Shown here in pieces: positions 18,294-27,194 of a stretch of 64,000 bases of DNA (positions are counted from its first letter, which is position 1; the number at the start of each line of letters is the position of its first letter). Under the pieces are notes generated by a model, which was not told where the DNA came from, searched no databases, and worked only from the letters and a program-made list of their open reading frames with translations. This DNA is from an uncultured Prevotella sp. (lineage in GTDB: Bacteria > Bacteroidota > Bacteroidia > Bacteroidales > Bacteroidaceae): contig CALUEY010000009.1 of NCBI GenBank assembly GCA_944319915.1, positions 1-64,000 of the forward strand, written 5' to 3'. Position numbers and translations under genes: made by a program.

Positions 18294-20819
18294 TTATCTT
18301 ACGATGACTTTCTTCACCGTGTTGTTTATCTTTACAACATAAATGCCTTTGTCCAGGCTGAACGAAGCGTTGCCCGACACCTTCTCGCTTACAACCGCCG
18401 CGCCAGAAAGGGTGTAAACCCTTACATCGGCATTGTCAGCATTGATGTTGAGGGTGTTGCCGCTCATGCTGATTGCGGAGCCTGCGCCAACGCTGCCTAT
18501 GCCTGTAGACGTTGCTGCAGAGAGCGTCATGTTGGTATTGCCATAGCACTGGTCTACCTTTATGTAATAATCGCCTGCGGCCTCAACGTCCTTGGTAAAG
18601 GTGTAGGTTGTTGCATAAGTTACTTCATCAAAGTCGTAGGTGAATGCCATTGATTCGCCCGAGCCGGCAGTAGACTCCAAGCCTTGATACCAATATCCGC
18701 CCACGAAATTGTCGGCTGTAATGGTAACCTTGCATGCTTCCGGCAAAGAAACCTTGTACCACATAGGCGTTGTGCGTGATACGGAAGGCACAACCACGGG
18801 CTTGTCAGCAGTCAGTTCGATGGCAGTGGCAGCTGCCTCGCCCTCCTCAAAGTCTCTTATGGTGAATGTCACCGTGCATCCATCGTGGGGAGCGGTCATC
18901 TTCAGGTTGACGAGGAACACGTCGCCTGCTGATGCAATGACCTCAGTACCGTAAACGTTTGTAGATGTGCTGCCGCCAAAGTTGCTCATTACCATTTCAG
19001 ACAAGTAACTGTCCGAAGGCTTGCCATACAGCATCTTTTCCGTGTAGTTATAGGGCACGTCGCTCTTGATGACAAGCATTCCGGCCTTGTCGGCGGTGTA
19101 TTGCAGCCAGTAGTCGCCGTAAGTCTCCGTGCCGAAGGTGAACGTTCCGTTCTCTACAATTATCGGGTTGTCGCGCGTCTCGCCCTGCCCGAACTCGGCT
19201 TCTGCAAGAGTGAACTCGTCGCCGGCCTTGGCATTGTCTATCTGGATGTAATACTCTGTGCCTTCGGTAGCCGTGAGCGAGTATTCGGCCCCGGTGTGCA
19301 ACGCTGTTACAGGGCTGTAATATCCGTAGCTGTACACAGAGAACGACACTGACATCTCAACCGTTCCGGCCAGGACAAGCTTGCAGTCCTTGGTGGCGGT
19401 ATATTTGTAATACCTTGTGCCGTCGGCATCGATTGCGTTGGTGCCGAGCTTCGCCTCAATCGGCTCGCTTATCAGGTCGCCCGGGCGGATGTCTTCAAGC
19501 GTTACGGTGAAAGCTATCGGCTGCGTCTCTTGTGATGTCCACTTTATGATATAACGCTGGCCCGATGTGCCGCCGTTCACCTCCGCGCGGACTGAAGCGT
19601 TGCCGCTCGTAGCGCCGTAAGAGTTGCCCAACGGATATACAGCCACCGATGTGGCCGTGTTTGCTATTTCAGAGGTGGCCTCTACGTTGAGGAACTTGTG
19701 CTCGCCGGCAGGCACATCGTAAGCGTAATAGTAAGTGCCGCCTGCATTCCCAGTGGTTACGGGCTGCGTCAAGTCAGTGAGAACGATGGGGTTGTCTTCC
19801 TTTTCGCCCTGCTTATAGTCTTCAACTGCAAAGGCAAACGTGCTCGGTTCATCGGCATTGCTGCCACGGGCTACACATATATAATATGTATTGCCGGGAT
19901 AAGGCAGCTCGAAGCGTACATCCAGGCTGCCCATTTCCGACTCGGCATAGGTCTGTCCGTAGTCAATGTAAGCCTTGTTGTTGTAGACTTTCACCTGCGA
20001 CCTGAACAGCTCTCCGCCGTTGATGGCGCCATAGCCGGTGCCGGTGTTCGTGAACGTGTACCAATATTCACCGCTCTCGGCAGGCAGCTCGTTGTCGCCT
20101 TCTACAAGCGTAAAGGGCATGTCAAAAGAACCCTCAACGGGATGGGTCATCTCAGCCGTAAGGATGAACGGACTGTAGTGGGTAAACGTAAGGTCGTATT
20201 TCTGGCCGTTCTCAACCGAGAATTTATATACATACGCGGTGCTGCTTACCGACTCCGCGTATGCCGGCGTGCCGCCGTTGACCGAAACCTGCACGTATGT
20301 TGTCAACGAAAGTTCCAGCACACCGTCCTCGCCAGCGGTATATGTAGCATACGATGTAAGGTTGCTGCCGCCCACAATCGACGAACCCATGTAAGCCTCC
20401 TCGCCTACTGCGATGGGCATCGGGTCGTCAGCTGACAAGCCCTTGCCAATGTTTCCGCCGGTCTCCATGGCGGCGGTGAACGTCACAGTGGCACCGCCTC
20501 CAGCCTGAAGGTAATACTTCCGTCCGCCTTCCAGGCTGTAAATGCTCTGCGGAGACAGGTAAACGCTACTTAATCTAACTTGATTGGCATTGTCACCTTC
20601 GCCGTCATACGTGTAAACTGCCACATACCCGGCCGAGGGGGTAATCGTAAGAAGCGTGTTTTCAGAAGGCGTATACTGCCAATAGGCATAACTGCCGGAG
20701 GTTTCAAGGGTATAAGAATTCTCCCCCGCCTCCAATGCCAGCGCAGTTTCTTCTGTTGTCTGCGCCTTTGTCGTGATGGCAAAGATCGCCGTCAAAAACA
20801 AGAGTAATAGTTTTTTCAT
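18294..20819 (-). CDS. Secreted repeat protein (841 aa) with T9SS-type tail
   Basis: The protein begins with a signal peptide (MKKLLLLFLTAIFAITTKAQ). About seven beta-rich repeats of 90-120 residues follow, each with a start like PIxLxxGxN and a core like YWYTFT, YYYAYDVPAG, YYKYTATKD or YWLQYTADKAG. They look like pre-peptidase C-terminal (PPC)-like domains. The last 70 residues (VYTLSGAAVVSEKVSG, GIYVVKINNTVKKVIVR) form a T9SS-type sorting tail. ATG at 20819 was chosen over a TTG two codons upstream because it gives the normal MKK start. No catalytic residues are recognised. It is the first of three secreted genes, upstream of the M6 protease. Confidence 0.85.
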   Translation of the reverse strand: MKKLLLLFLTAIFAITTKAQTTEETALALEAGENSYTLETSGSYAYWQYTPSENTLLTITPSAGYVAVYTYDGEGDNANQVRLSSVYLSPQSIYSLEGGRKYYLQAGGGATVTFTAAMETGGNIGKGLSADDPMPIAVGEEAYMGSSIVGGSNLTSYATYTAGEDGVLELSLTTYVQVSVNGGTPAYAESVSSTAYVYKFSVENGQKYDLTFTHYSPFILTAEMTHPVEGSFDMPFTLVEGDNELPAESGEYWYTFTNTGTGYGAINGGELFRSQVKVYNNKAYIDYGQTYAESEMGSLDVRFELPYPGNTYYICVARGSNADEPSTFAFAVEDYKQGEKEDNPIVLTDLTQPVTTGNAGGTYYYAYDVPAGEHKFLNVEATSEIANTATSVAVYPLGNSYGATSGNASVRAEVNGGTSGQRYIIKWTSQETQPIAFTVTLEDIRPGDLISEPIEAKLGTNAIDADGTRYYKYTATKDCKLVLAGTVEMSVSFSVYSYGYYSPVTALHTGAEYSLTATEGTEYYIQIDNAKAGDEFTLAEAEFGQGETRDNPIIVENGTFTFGTETYGDYWLQYTADKAGMLVIKSDVPYNYTEKMLYGKPSDSYLSEMVMSNFGGSTSTNVYGTEVIASAGDVFLVNLKMTAPHDGCTVTFTIRDFEEGEAAATAIELTADKPVVVPSVSRTTPMWYKVSLPEACKVTITADNFVGGYWYQGLESTAGSGESMAFTYDFDEVTYATTYTFTKDVEAAGDYYIKVDQCYGNTNMTLSAATSTGIGSVGAGSAISMSGNTLNINADNADVRVYTLSGAAVVSEKVSGNASFSLDKGIYVVKINNTVKKVIVR

Positions 20820-20912
20820 ATCCAATGTGTATTTAGTTGATATTAATTACCATGCTTAACATTTTATCGCAAACAAAGCACTTACAATGTGAATAAATCA
20901 CTCTTTCGCCCG

Positions 20913-20920
20913 CAAATTTA
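20913..20920 (-). promoter_or_regulatory. -7 box TAAATTTG upstream of the secreted-protein cluster
   Basis: TAAATTTG on the minus strand fits TAnnTTTG, about 95 bp before the start of the 841-aa gene. A -33 box is not clear. Confidence 0.5.
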
Positions 20921-21118
20921 CAAAATTAAAATGAAAACAATGGTTAAAGGTGGATTTTTCTTACAAAAAAATTCACCCTTCAGTATAACTCATCTAAGTT
21001 CGGGCGATTTTAATCGATAATCTGCCCGGCTTGACGTGGAAGTCAACGTGTAAGTTAACGTGAGTGAATGTGGAAGCCAGCGTGGGTGAGCGGGTTTCCA
21101 CGTTTCTCCCACGTTTCT

Positions 21119-21257
21119 CCCACGTTCTGGCGGGTTTGCAACCCGCCAGCTCCCGTGGCCGGGTCTGTGACCCGGGGAGGCAAAGAAAACAAAGCACAGC
21201 GCGGGTTGCAAACCCGCAACAGGATGCAGGCTGGTTGCAAACCAGCCTGAACGTGGG
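21119..21257 (+). repeat. Composite four-hairpin element, copy 1 (139 bp)
   Basis: Ends are CCCACGTT (21119-21126) and AACGTGGG (21250-21257). Hairpins are: 21127-21149 (CTGGCGGGTT/AACCCGCCAG, loop TGC), 21159-21175 (CCGGGTC/GACCCGG), 21201-21217 (GCGGGTT/AACCCGC) and 21228-21248 (AGGCTGGTT/AACCAGCCT). Between hairpins 2 and 3 lies an unpaired spacer containing AAAGAAAACAAAGCACAGC, which is the same in copies 2 and 3. Confidence 0.93.
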
Positions 21258-21611
21258 AGTCATCGTGGGAGTCATCGTGGGAATCATCGTGGGAATCATC
21301 GTGGAAGTTAACGTGGGTGAGCGGGTTGCAAACCCGCAATAGGATGCAGGCTGGTTGCAAACCAGCCTGAACGTGGGGGAGGGCAGCGTGGGGGTCAGCG
21401 TGGGAGTCATCGTGGGAATCAGCGTGGAAGTTAACGTGGGTGGGCGGGTTGAAAACCCGCAATAGGATGCAGGCTGGTTGCAAACCAGCCTGAACGTGGG
21501 TTGTAAACCAGCCTGAACGTGGGGGAGGGCAGCGTGGAAGTCAGCGTGGGGGTCAGCGTGGGGGTCAGCGTGGAAGTCATCGTGGGAGCAGCGTGGAAGT
21601 TAACGTGGGTG
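21258..21611 (+). repeat. 12-nt arrays with two extra hairpin pairs
   Basis: Units of CGTGGGAGTCAT type (also CGTGGGAATCAT, CGTGGGGGTCAG, CGTGGAAGTCAG) extend the AACGTGGG end of the element. They are interrupted by hairpin pairs at 21321-21368 and 21444-21491, each GCGGGTTGCAAACCCGC-like followed by AGGCTGGTT/AACCAGCCT. A partial hairpin copy follows at about 21501-21516. Confidence 0.88.
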
Positions 21612-21691
21612 GGCGTGGGGCGGGTATGTGTGTGGAGCTTGGCAGGCCTTGCTGTTGCTTGCAAATATGCAACTAACTGGCGGCTTAGCAT

Positions 21692-21774
21692 TGGCCGTTT
21701 TGCGGGCGGTTGCGCCTTGGCTTGCGATATGTGCTGTTTGGGCTTGCGATATGTGCTGTTTGGCAGGGCGGAAC
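21692..21774 (+). repeat. 22-nt-period block, first copy
   Basis: A first unit at 21692-21713 (TGGCCGTTTTGCG...) is followed, after a short break, by 22-nt units at 21731-21752 and 21753-21774, which share GTGCTGTTTGG. The second duplication unit has one more such unit. Confidence 0.75.
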
Positions 21775-21815
21775 GGCGTCTTTCCCAGTGTGGGTGAGCG
21801 GGTTTCCACGTTTCT

Positions 21816-21954
21816 CCCACGTTCTGGCGGGTTTGCAACCCGCCAGCTCCCGTGGCCGGGTCTGTGACCCGGGGAAGCAAAGAAAACAAAGCACAGCGCG
21901 GGTTGCAAACCCGCAACAGGATGCAGGCTGGTTGCAAACCAGCCTGAACGTGGG
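21816..21954 (+). repeat. Composite four-hairpin element, copy 2 (139 bp)
   Basis: Ends are CCCACGTT (21816-21823) and AACGTGGG (21947-21954). Hairpins are at 21824-21846, 21856-21872, 21898-21914 and 21925-21945. It differs from copy 1 by only about one base in the spacer (GGGGAAGC versus GGGGAGGC). Confidence 0.93.
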
Positions 21955-22272
21955 GGTCATCGTGGGAGTCATCGTGGGAATCAGCGTGGAAGTTAACGTG
22001 GGTGAGCGGGTTGCAAACCCGCAACAGGATGCAGGCTGGTTGCAAACCAGCCTGAACGTGGGGGAGGGCAGCGTGGAAGTCAGCGTGGGAGTCATCGTGG
22101 GAGTCATCGTGGGAATCAGCGTGGAAGTTAACGTGGGTGAGCGGGTTGCAAACCCGCAACAGGATGCAGGCTGGTTGCAAACCAGCCTGAACGTGGGGGA
22201 GGGCAGCGTGGAAGTCAGCGTGGGGGTCAGCGTGGGAGTCATCGTGGGAGTCATCGTGGAAGTTAACGTGGG
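21955..22272 (+). repeat. 12-nt arrays with two hairpin pairs, second unit
   Basis: The same 12-nt words as at 21258, broken by hairpin pairs at 22006-22053 and 22141-22188. Confidence 0.88.
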
Positions 22273-22352
22273 TGAGCGTGGGGCGGGTATGTGTGGAGCT
22301 TGGCAGGCCTTGCTGTTGCTTGCAAATATGCAACTAACTGGCGGCTTAGCAT

Positions 22353-22457
22353 TGGCCGTTTTGCGGGCGGTTGCGCCTTGGCTTGCGATATGTGCTGTTT
22401 GGGCTTGCGATATGTGCTGTTTGGGCTTGCGATATGTGCTGTTTGGCAGGGCGGAAC
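22353..22457 (+). repeat. 22-nt-period block, second copy
   Basis: Units at 22353-22374, 22392-22413, 22414-22435 and 22436-22457. The middle two are identical (GTGCTGTTTGGGCTTGCGAT plus AT) and the last turns into GTGCTGTTTGGCAGGGCGGA plus AC. The first copy at 21692 has one fewer middle unit, a variable-number difference. From 22462 to 22705 nothing is recognised apart from short repeats of ACCGGTC/CGACCG. Confidence 0.8.
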
Positions 22458-22705
22458 GGCGCCTTTCGCAATGCGTTGGGAATCAGTTGGTTGCGATGGA
22501 AGACCGGTCCTGTTCCCGTTAACTTAATTATGTTAAGTAGAATGTAAAATGTTAATTGCCACCAAATTGTGCGCCATTTAGGAGATGCAGGCCAAAGCCC
22601 GACGAGAGAGTGTAGCGGGCTGCACGACCAATGACCGGTCGTTAGGGAGACAATCACACAACGACCGATTTTGCGTAAACGCCCCGGCGGGGCGGGCGGC
22701 CACAC

Positions 22706-22738
22706 AAAAAAACGCCCCGGGCTGCAATGCCCGGGGCG
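22706..22738 (-). terminator. Intrinsic terminator of the 1476-aa protein gene
   Basis: A GC-rich stem (22713-22738, CGCCCCGGGC with GCCCGGGGCG and a short loop) is followed on the minus strand by seven T residues (A's at 22706-22712). It lies 25 bp beyond the stop codon. Confidence 0.9.
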
Positions 22739-22763
22739 CTTTTATTTCAGTGGATGGTGCGCT

Positions 22764-25700
22764 TTACTTCACCACAACCTTCTTGCCGCCAACGATGTAG
22801 AGGCCCTTGGCCAGGCCGTCGAGCGACTCGCCTGCCTTGCGTACCATTACGCCGTTGATGGTGTAAACGTTGTTGTCTGCGCGCTTCACGTCGGCGTTCA
22901 CCTCGTTGATGCCAACGCTAATCAGGTCGGCGTCGCCCACCTCGATGAGGTAGATGTGGCAGCCGCTGGTAGAGCTTACGAGCACGTCAACAGGCTCTGT
23001 GCCAAGATCCGTCGGGATGGTCCACTCGTAAGACTGCTTGCCGTCAGACGGCGTTGCGTCCTCGCCCACCTTGGTGCCGTTTACGCTCAGGCTTACGCCG
23101 CGGGCGTTGCCGTCCTTGTGAGACTCAACCTCCATGAGAATCTTCTGTCCGGGCATTACGGTCGGGATGGTGAACTGCAGGTCGGTGCCGTTGAGCCAGA
23201 TGTAAGAGCCGCCGTCGTAGTCGCTGAGTGCGTGCGGATAGTCGATGGCTATTGCCACGGTGTTGTTCAGCTTCGTGATGTTGTTGAACTTCAAGCCCTT
23301 GGTCTCGGCTATGGTCACGCCGTTGGCCTTAAGCTCTGTAGGCTCGCTGATGTAGCTGCCGTACCAGTAGATGGTGCCTGCGTCCTTCAGGCCATCGGTC
23401 TCGGTCCACTCGGCTCCGTCCTTCTCGTAGCGGCGCCAGCCGGTCTCTGTGCCTTCGGGTGCGGGAGCCTCGGTGTAGCCATTGGCCTGGAACTCGGCCT
23501 CAAGGTTGTCCTTCGTCTCCTGGCTCCAAGCGGTGAAGTCCCACTTGCGGTACTCCTGCGGCTCGCTCGCGGTAACGGTGAACTTCACGCCGTGCAGTGC
23601 CACGTCGGCACCCTCGCCGGTGGCGTTTATGCCGGTGTAGTCAACGGCATACTGCTTCGTCGGGTCGAGCGTCAGCGTTACCACGGCCGTGTTGGGCTCG
23701 CTGGTAGCCTGGCCAATGACGGCCTCGCTACCGTCGGTAGGCGTTGCCGTTACAACGAGTGTGCGCGGGTCGCTGCTTTTGCCGGTAACTCCATAAGCTG
23801 TAAGCTCGTCGATGCCGGTGACGTAGGTTACGAACGACTTGGCAGCGTTGCCCTTCTTCAGGCCAACGCCCGGGAAGTTCTGCGGCTCAACGGTCTCGCC
23901 CGTGGCCGGGTCGATTGTACCCTTCTTGTTGTCTGTGTAGTTGCCGCCGTGTTCAACCCATCCTTCAGCCACTGCTGCAGTCACGTTCTCAGCTGTTGGC
24001 AGGAACACCTCGCTCTTGGTGAACGTCTTGTAAACCTGCTCGGGCTCGGGCTCGGGCTCGGGCTCGGTGTAGCTCAGCGGCCAGAACTCGAAGTTGCCAA
24101 CGTAGACATTATAGTAGATTACGCCGGTGAGGTCTACGGCCTCCGTGGGAACTTCGGCCAGCTTCTGGAACTTGTCTACCATGGCTACCTGGGCCGGTAT
24201 CTGGGCCTCGGGCTGTGTCACGGTGTAGCCGGTGGCGGCGTCGCCGGAGATGACGGCGCCAGCGTACTTCACGAGCTTCAGCGAGTTCTCCTCAACCATC
24301 GACTCGGCCACGCTCATCTCCGTAGGCATAACCTCGGCTGCTGCTGAGGTGACGATAGAGCTGGCTGTCTTGTCGTTGGCGCTCAGGCTGATGTCGCCGT
24401 CGGTGTTGGCGAGGGTGGCGGTGAGCGAGCCGTTGAGGGCTATGCCGCTGCCGGTGAACACGGTGCTCAGGGCATCGGCCACGTCGGCGCTGATGGCCAC
24501 GGCGCCGGTGGCGTCCTCAACGATGATGGTGCGCTCGCCCTCGTCGGCCAGCGGGTCGGGCTCGCCGCCTTCGCCGCCCTCATCCTCGCCGGATGCGGCC
24601 ACGGTCTCGTCTACGGTAACCTTGGCGTTGGTGAGCGTCAGCTCAACGGCTATGTTGCCGGGCATGTCGCGCAGGGCGGCAATGTTGGCCGCCTTCTCGG
24701 GCTGCACGTTGGCTGGTTCAATGATATCCTCGGCACTAACCGGGTAAATCTCCTGTGTGACGCCATCAGATCCGCCAATGGCCAGCAAGCTGCCTATCTC
24801 GGAGGGATACTCGTACTCATCGGGCAGAACGTTGAAGTAGTCGTCAATCCATATCGTTGTGCCGCCGAACATCAGCCAATTGCCACTAACCGACATTGAG
24901 CCTACGAGCTTTATGAGGCGGTTGGTGTACATCATGCCGTTCAGGCCCTGAACGGTGGCCAGCGTCGGAGTGACTGTGGTTTCCTCAGAGGTGAACTTAG
25001 AGGTGGCCGTCTGGGCGTTGGAGCCTAACGATGGGATGCTGCCTCCAGTGTATGTGGCGTAGAGGTTGCCTTTGAGGGCGGTGCCTGCGGTGAGGCTGAG
25101 GCCTATGTTATTGAGCTTTATGGCTCCGGTCTCGTCCTCGATGAAGGCCATGTTGTCCTTGACGAACGTTACCACTGCCCCGTTGAGCTTCAGGTTTACG
25201 TTGGTGCCGGTGGCTATGCCCTTGAGCGCGCCGATGTTTTCCACGTCGGTGGCAGGCTCCACGTAGTCGCCCACGGTGATGCCAGTGATCTCAGTGTCGA
25301 ATGCGCCGTTGGTGAATGTCACCTCTTCCTCGTCGCCAGTCCAAATCTTGCCATTGAGCGTGCCTTGTTGGGCCTTGATGCTGAAATTGCTTGATGAGGT
25401 GAACACAACGCGGTTGATGCGCTTGCCGTCCTTGCCTTTAATGACTAAGTTGCAGCCGGCTGCTTCTATGCCTATGTACTTCTTGCCGTTAAACTCGCGG
25501 TATGATACATTGCCGGTGAAAGTTGCGGTGAATTCGTCTGCCTCGAGCATGAGCGTGTTTTTAACGATTGAGCTTCCGCTGAGGGTGTCTATCGTGGCGA
25601 AGTCCAGCTTGCCCACGGCGTACTCTACTGGCTCAGCAGCCTTGGGAGAGTAAATCTCAACCTTGGTGAGCATGTCGGAGAAGCGGTAGAGAGCATACTG

Positions 25701-27194
25701 CTGGTCGCCCGGCAGCACTGTGGTCTTCGTGCCGTTCTTGCTGTAGTTGTTTATATATGTATAAACGGCATATTGGTCGGCTGTGCCGTTGGCCACGCCG
25801 ATGTTTCCGCTTGTGATGGCGGTGCTGCCGTCTGAGCCGTCAGCATTGAGAACGTATATCGGGTACATGAAGCCGAAGCCGGTGTAGAGTTTCGGGGTCT
25901 TGCCGTCCTTGTTGAACTCTACGGTGAGCCCGTCGATGATGTCGGTCTCTGATGCCGTCTCGGCAGAGAAGTCGTAGTAATACTCATCGGCGGTAACGCT
26001 GGGATAATAGGCCTGCCACTGGTTGCTTTTGCCGGGCAGGAGTACGCCTGAAGCCTTGAGCTTCCAGTTGGCAGAAAGGTCTGCTGACGTAAGGGCGGCA
26101 AAGTCGATGGCCTTGCTCAGCTCGTACTCCTTGGTGTTGTCGATGGTAGCGGTAGTAGAGGTGTAGCCCTCGGCGCTTGCCGTAATGACATACGTGCCGG
26201 CCTCGGTGGCGTTGATGGTTCCATCGAACTCAACGTCGGTGGCGGCAGTTCCGCCTGCGGTCGGTGTGAATGTGTAGGTGAGCTTGGCTGCCGGGTTGAG
26301 CAGCACGTCCTTGTTGTCGCAAGTCACCGAGTAAGTCTTTGTGAAACCTGCGCCCATTGCCGTTATCGTAACGGTGGGTGTGGCCAGAGACACCTCTGTG
26401 CCGGCCTCTACGGTGAACGTGAGCACGTCAGACTTCTGGTCGCCGTTGGTGCTTACCACGTAGTAGGTGGTGGTCTCCGTTACTTCCAGTTCAAGCGTGT
26501 TCTGGTTTGTCTCGGTGTAAGTGTCGCTGCCGTCGGTGTTGTAGGCAAGGTTTGCGCCGGTGAAAGTCACGGTGCGCTTTGTGCCGTTCACTGCGGTAAT
26601 CTTGCCGGTGGGCTGAACCACTACCGTGCCGGGGGCATAAACGGAGATGCTTTCTATGTATCCTTGAGATCTATTGCCGCAGAAGCCCACATAACCGTCA
26701 GCTGTCATTGTGCAAAAATATGAATTGCCGTCTTCGCTTAATGCGTAGGTGAAATTGCCGTCAGGCTCGCCTTCTGCATTTGTAAGGGTCATCACATTGC
26801 TTGCGGTCTGTGTGCATTTGAACACAACGATGTAACCCTCTTTCAGATTTGGTATTGCTGCAGAACGAGAGCCGTTGTATGACCACAGTCCTCCCTTTGA
26901 TGAACGGATAGCCCATCCTTTAGTTCCTGTGCCTTGCAGGTATATCAAGCCAGACATTGCAGCGGGGTCTGTTACATCATACAGCTGTTGCTGCTTTCCA
27001 TTGCCCGTTTCGTAGGCTGTGATGTCTTCTGCAGTAGAAGCCAGCGTGATGCCCCTGTCTTCGGGATATGTGTTAGTTGTAAAGTCAAGTGTGCTTATCA
27101 ACGTATATCCGCTCAAGTCAGGGTCGGCGGCCAGTACAGACTTTGGCAGCGCCAGAGTCACGATGGCCAGTAAAAAGGTAAATAATCTTTTCAT
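22764..27194 (-). CDS. Large secreted protein (1476 aa) with sorting tail
   Basis: The protein starts with a signal peptide (MKRLFTFLLAIVTLALPKSVLAA). Beta-rich regions follow, including two OB-like segments (about 660-790, ENIGALKGIATGTNVNLKLN and FIEDETGAIKL; about 840-960, NIAALRDMPGNIAVELTLTN and VEDATGAVAI) typical of Bacteroidales surface proteins. An acidic linker (EDEGGEGGEPDPLADEGE) and a Glu-Pro run (EPEPEPEPEQ) also occur. It ends in a short tail (VYTINGVMVRKAG, GLAKGLYIVGGKKVVVK) like the T9SS-type tails of neighbouring proteins. No enzyme motif is recognised. It is transcribed alone, with a clear terminator, and lies between the repeat block and the RAYT locus. Confidence 0.85.
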   Translation of the reverse strand: MKRLFTFLLAIVTLALPKSVLAADPDLSGYTLISTLDFTTNTYPEDRGITLASTAEDITAYETGNGKQQQLYDVTDPAAMSGLIYLQGTGTKGWAIRSSKGGLWSYNGSRSAAIPNLKEGYIVVFKCTQTASNVMTLTNAEGEPDGNFTYALSEDGNSYFCTMTADGYVGFCGNRSQGYIESISVYAPGTVVVQPTGKITAVNGTKRTVTFTGANLAYNTDGSDTYTETNQNTLELEVTETTTYYVVSTNGDQKSDVLTFTVEAGTEVSLATPTVTITAMGAGFTKTYSVTCDNKDVLLNPAAKLTYTFTPTAGGTAATDVEFDGTINATEAGTYVITASAEGYTSTTATIDNTKEYELSKAIDFAALTSADLSANWKLKASGVLLPGKSNQWQAYYPSVTADEYYYDFSAETASETDIIDGLTVEFNKDGKTPKLYTGFGFMYPIYVLNADGSDGSTAITSGNIGVANGTADQYAVYTYINNYSKNGTKTTVLPGDQQYALYRFSDMLTKVEIYSPKAAEPVEYAVGKLDFATIDTLSGSSIVKNTLMLEADEFTATFTGNVSYREFNGKKYIGIEAAGCNLVIKGKDGKRINRVVFTSSSNFSIKAQQGTLNGKIWTGDEEEVTFTNGAFDTEITGITVGDYVEPATDVENIGALKGIATGTNVNLKLNGAVVTFVKDNMAFIEDETGAIKLNNIGLSLTAGTALKGNLYATYTGGSIPSLGSNAQTATSKFTSEETTVTPTLATVQGLNGMMYTNRLIKLVGSMSVSGNWLMFGGTTIWIDDYFNVLPDEYEYPSEIGSLLAIGGSDGVTQEIYPVSAEDIIEPANVQPEKAANIAALRDMPGNIAVELTLTNAKVTVDETVAASGEDEGGEGGEPDPLADEGERTIIVEDATGAVAISADVADALSTVFTGSGIALNGSLTATLANTDGDISLSANDKTASSIVTSAAAEVMPTEMSVAESMVEENSLKLVKYAGAVISGDAATGYTVTQPEAQIPAQVAMVDKFQKLAEVPTEAVDLTGVIYYNVYVGNFEFWPLSYTEPEPEPEPEQVYKTFTKSEVFLPTAENVTAAVAEGWVEHGGNYTDNKKGTIDPATGETVEPQNFPGVGLKKGNAAKSFVTYVTGIDELTAYGVTGKSSDPRTLVVTATPTDGSEAVIGQATSEPNTAVVTLTLDPTKQYAVDYTGINATGEGADVALHGVKFTVTASEPQEYRKWDFTAWSQETKDNLEAEFQANGYTEAPAPEGTETGWRRYEKDGAEWTETDGLKDAGTIYWYGSYISEPTELKANGVTIAETKGLKFNNITKLNNTVAIAIDYPHALSDYDGGSYIWLNGTDLQFTIPTVMPGQKILMEVESHKDGNARGVSLSVNGTKVGEDATPSDGKQSYEWTIPTDLGTEPVDVLVSSTSGCHIYLIEVGDADLISVGINEVNADVKRADNNVYTINGVMVRKAGESLDGLAKGLYIVGGKKVVVK

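Larger units (their letters stand above)
21082..22461. repeat. Large tandem duplication of a repeat-only block (two units of about 700 bp)
   Basis: The sequence starting GTGGGTGAGCGGGTTTCC occurs at 21082 and again at 21790, a period of 708 bp. Both units have the same order: a 139-bp four-hairpin element, a 12-nt array, a hairpin pair, a 12-nt array, a second hairpin pair, a 12-nt array, then a 22-nt-period block. The units differ in array lengths. Long open frames on both strands here only reflect 12-nt repeats without stop codons; no gene is called between 20820 and 22763. Confidence 0.9.

Noticed and set aside
21258-22272. Possible CRISPR array
   Set aside because: The repeated words are only 12 nt long or are palindromic hairpins, spacing is not that of repeat-spacer units, spacers are not unique, and no cas gene is present.
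21431-22522. Long open frames on both strands (about 270-300 codons) with His/Asp-rich or Val/Gly-rich repeats
   Set aside because: They are produced by 12-nt repeats and hairpins that happen to lack stop codons; both strands and several frames are open at once, there is no signal, start context or family, and the DNA pairs as hairpins.
22462-22705. Riboswitch or leader with repeated ACCGGTC words
   Set aside because: The region lies downstream of one gene and far upstream of another, with no clear stem set or known riboswitch core.
24039-24066. Hexanucleotide repeat as a phase-variable tract
   Set aside because: It lies inside a coding region and encodes a Glu-Pro linker; a 6-nt unit keeps the frame, so it would only change linker length.
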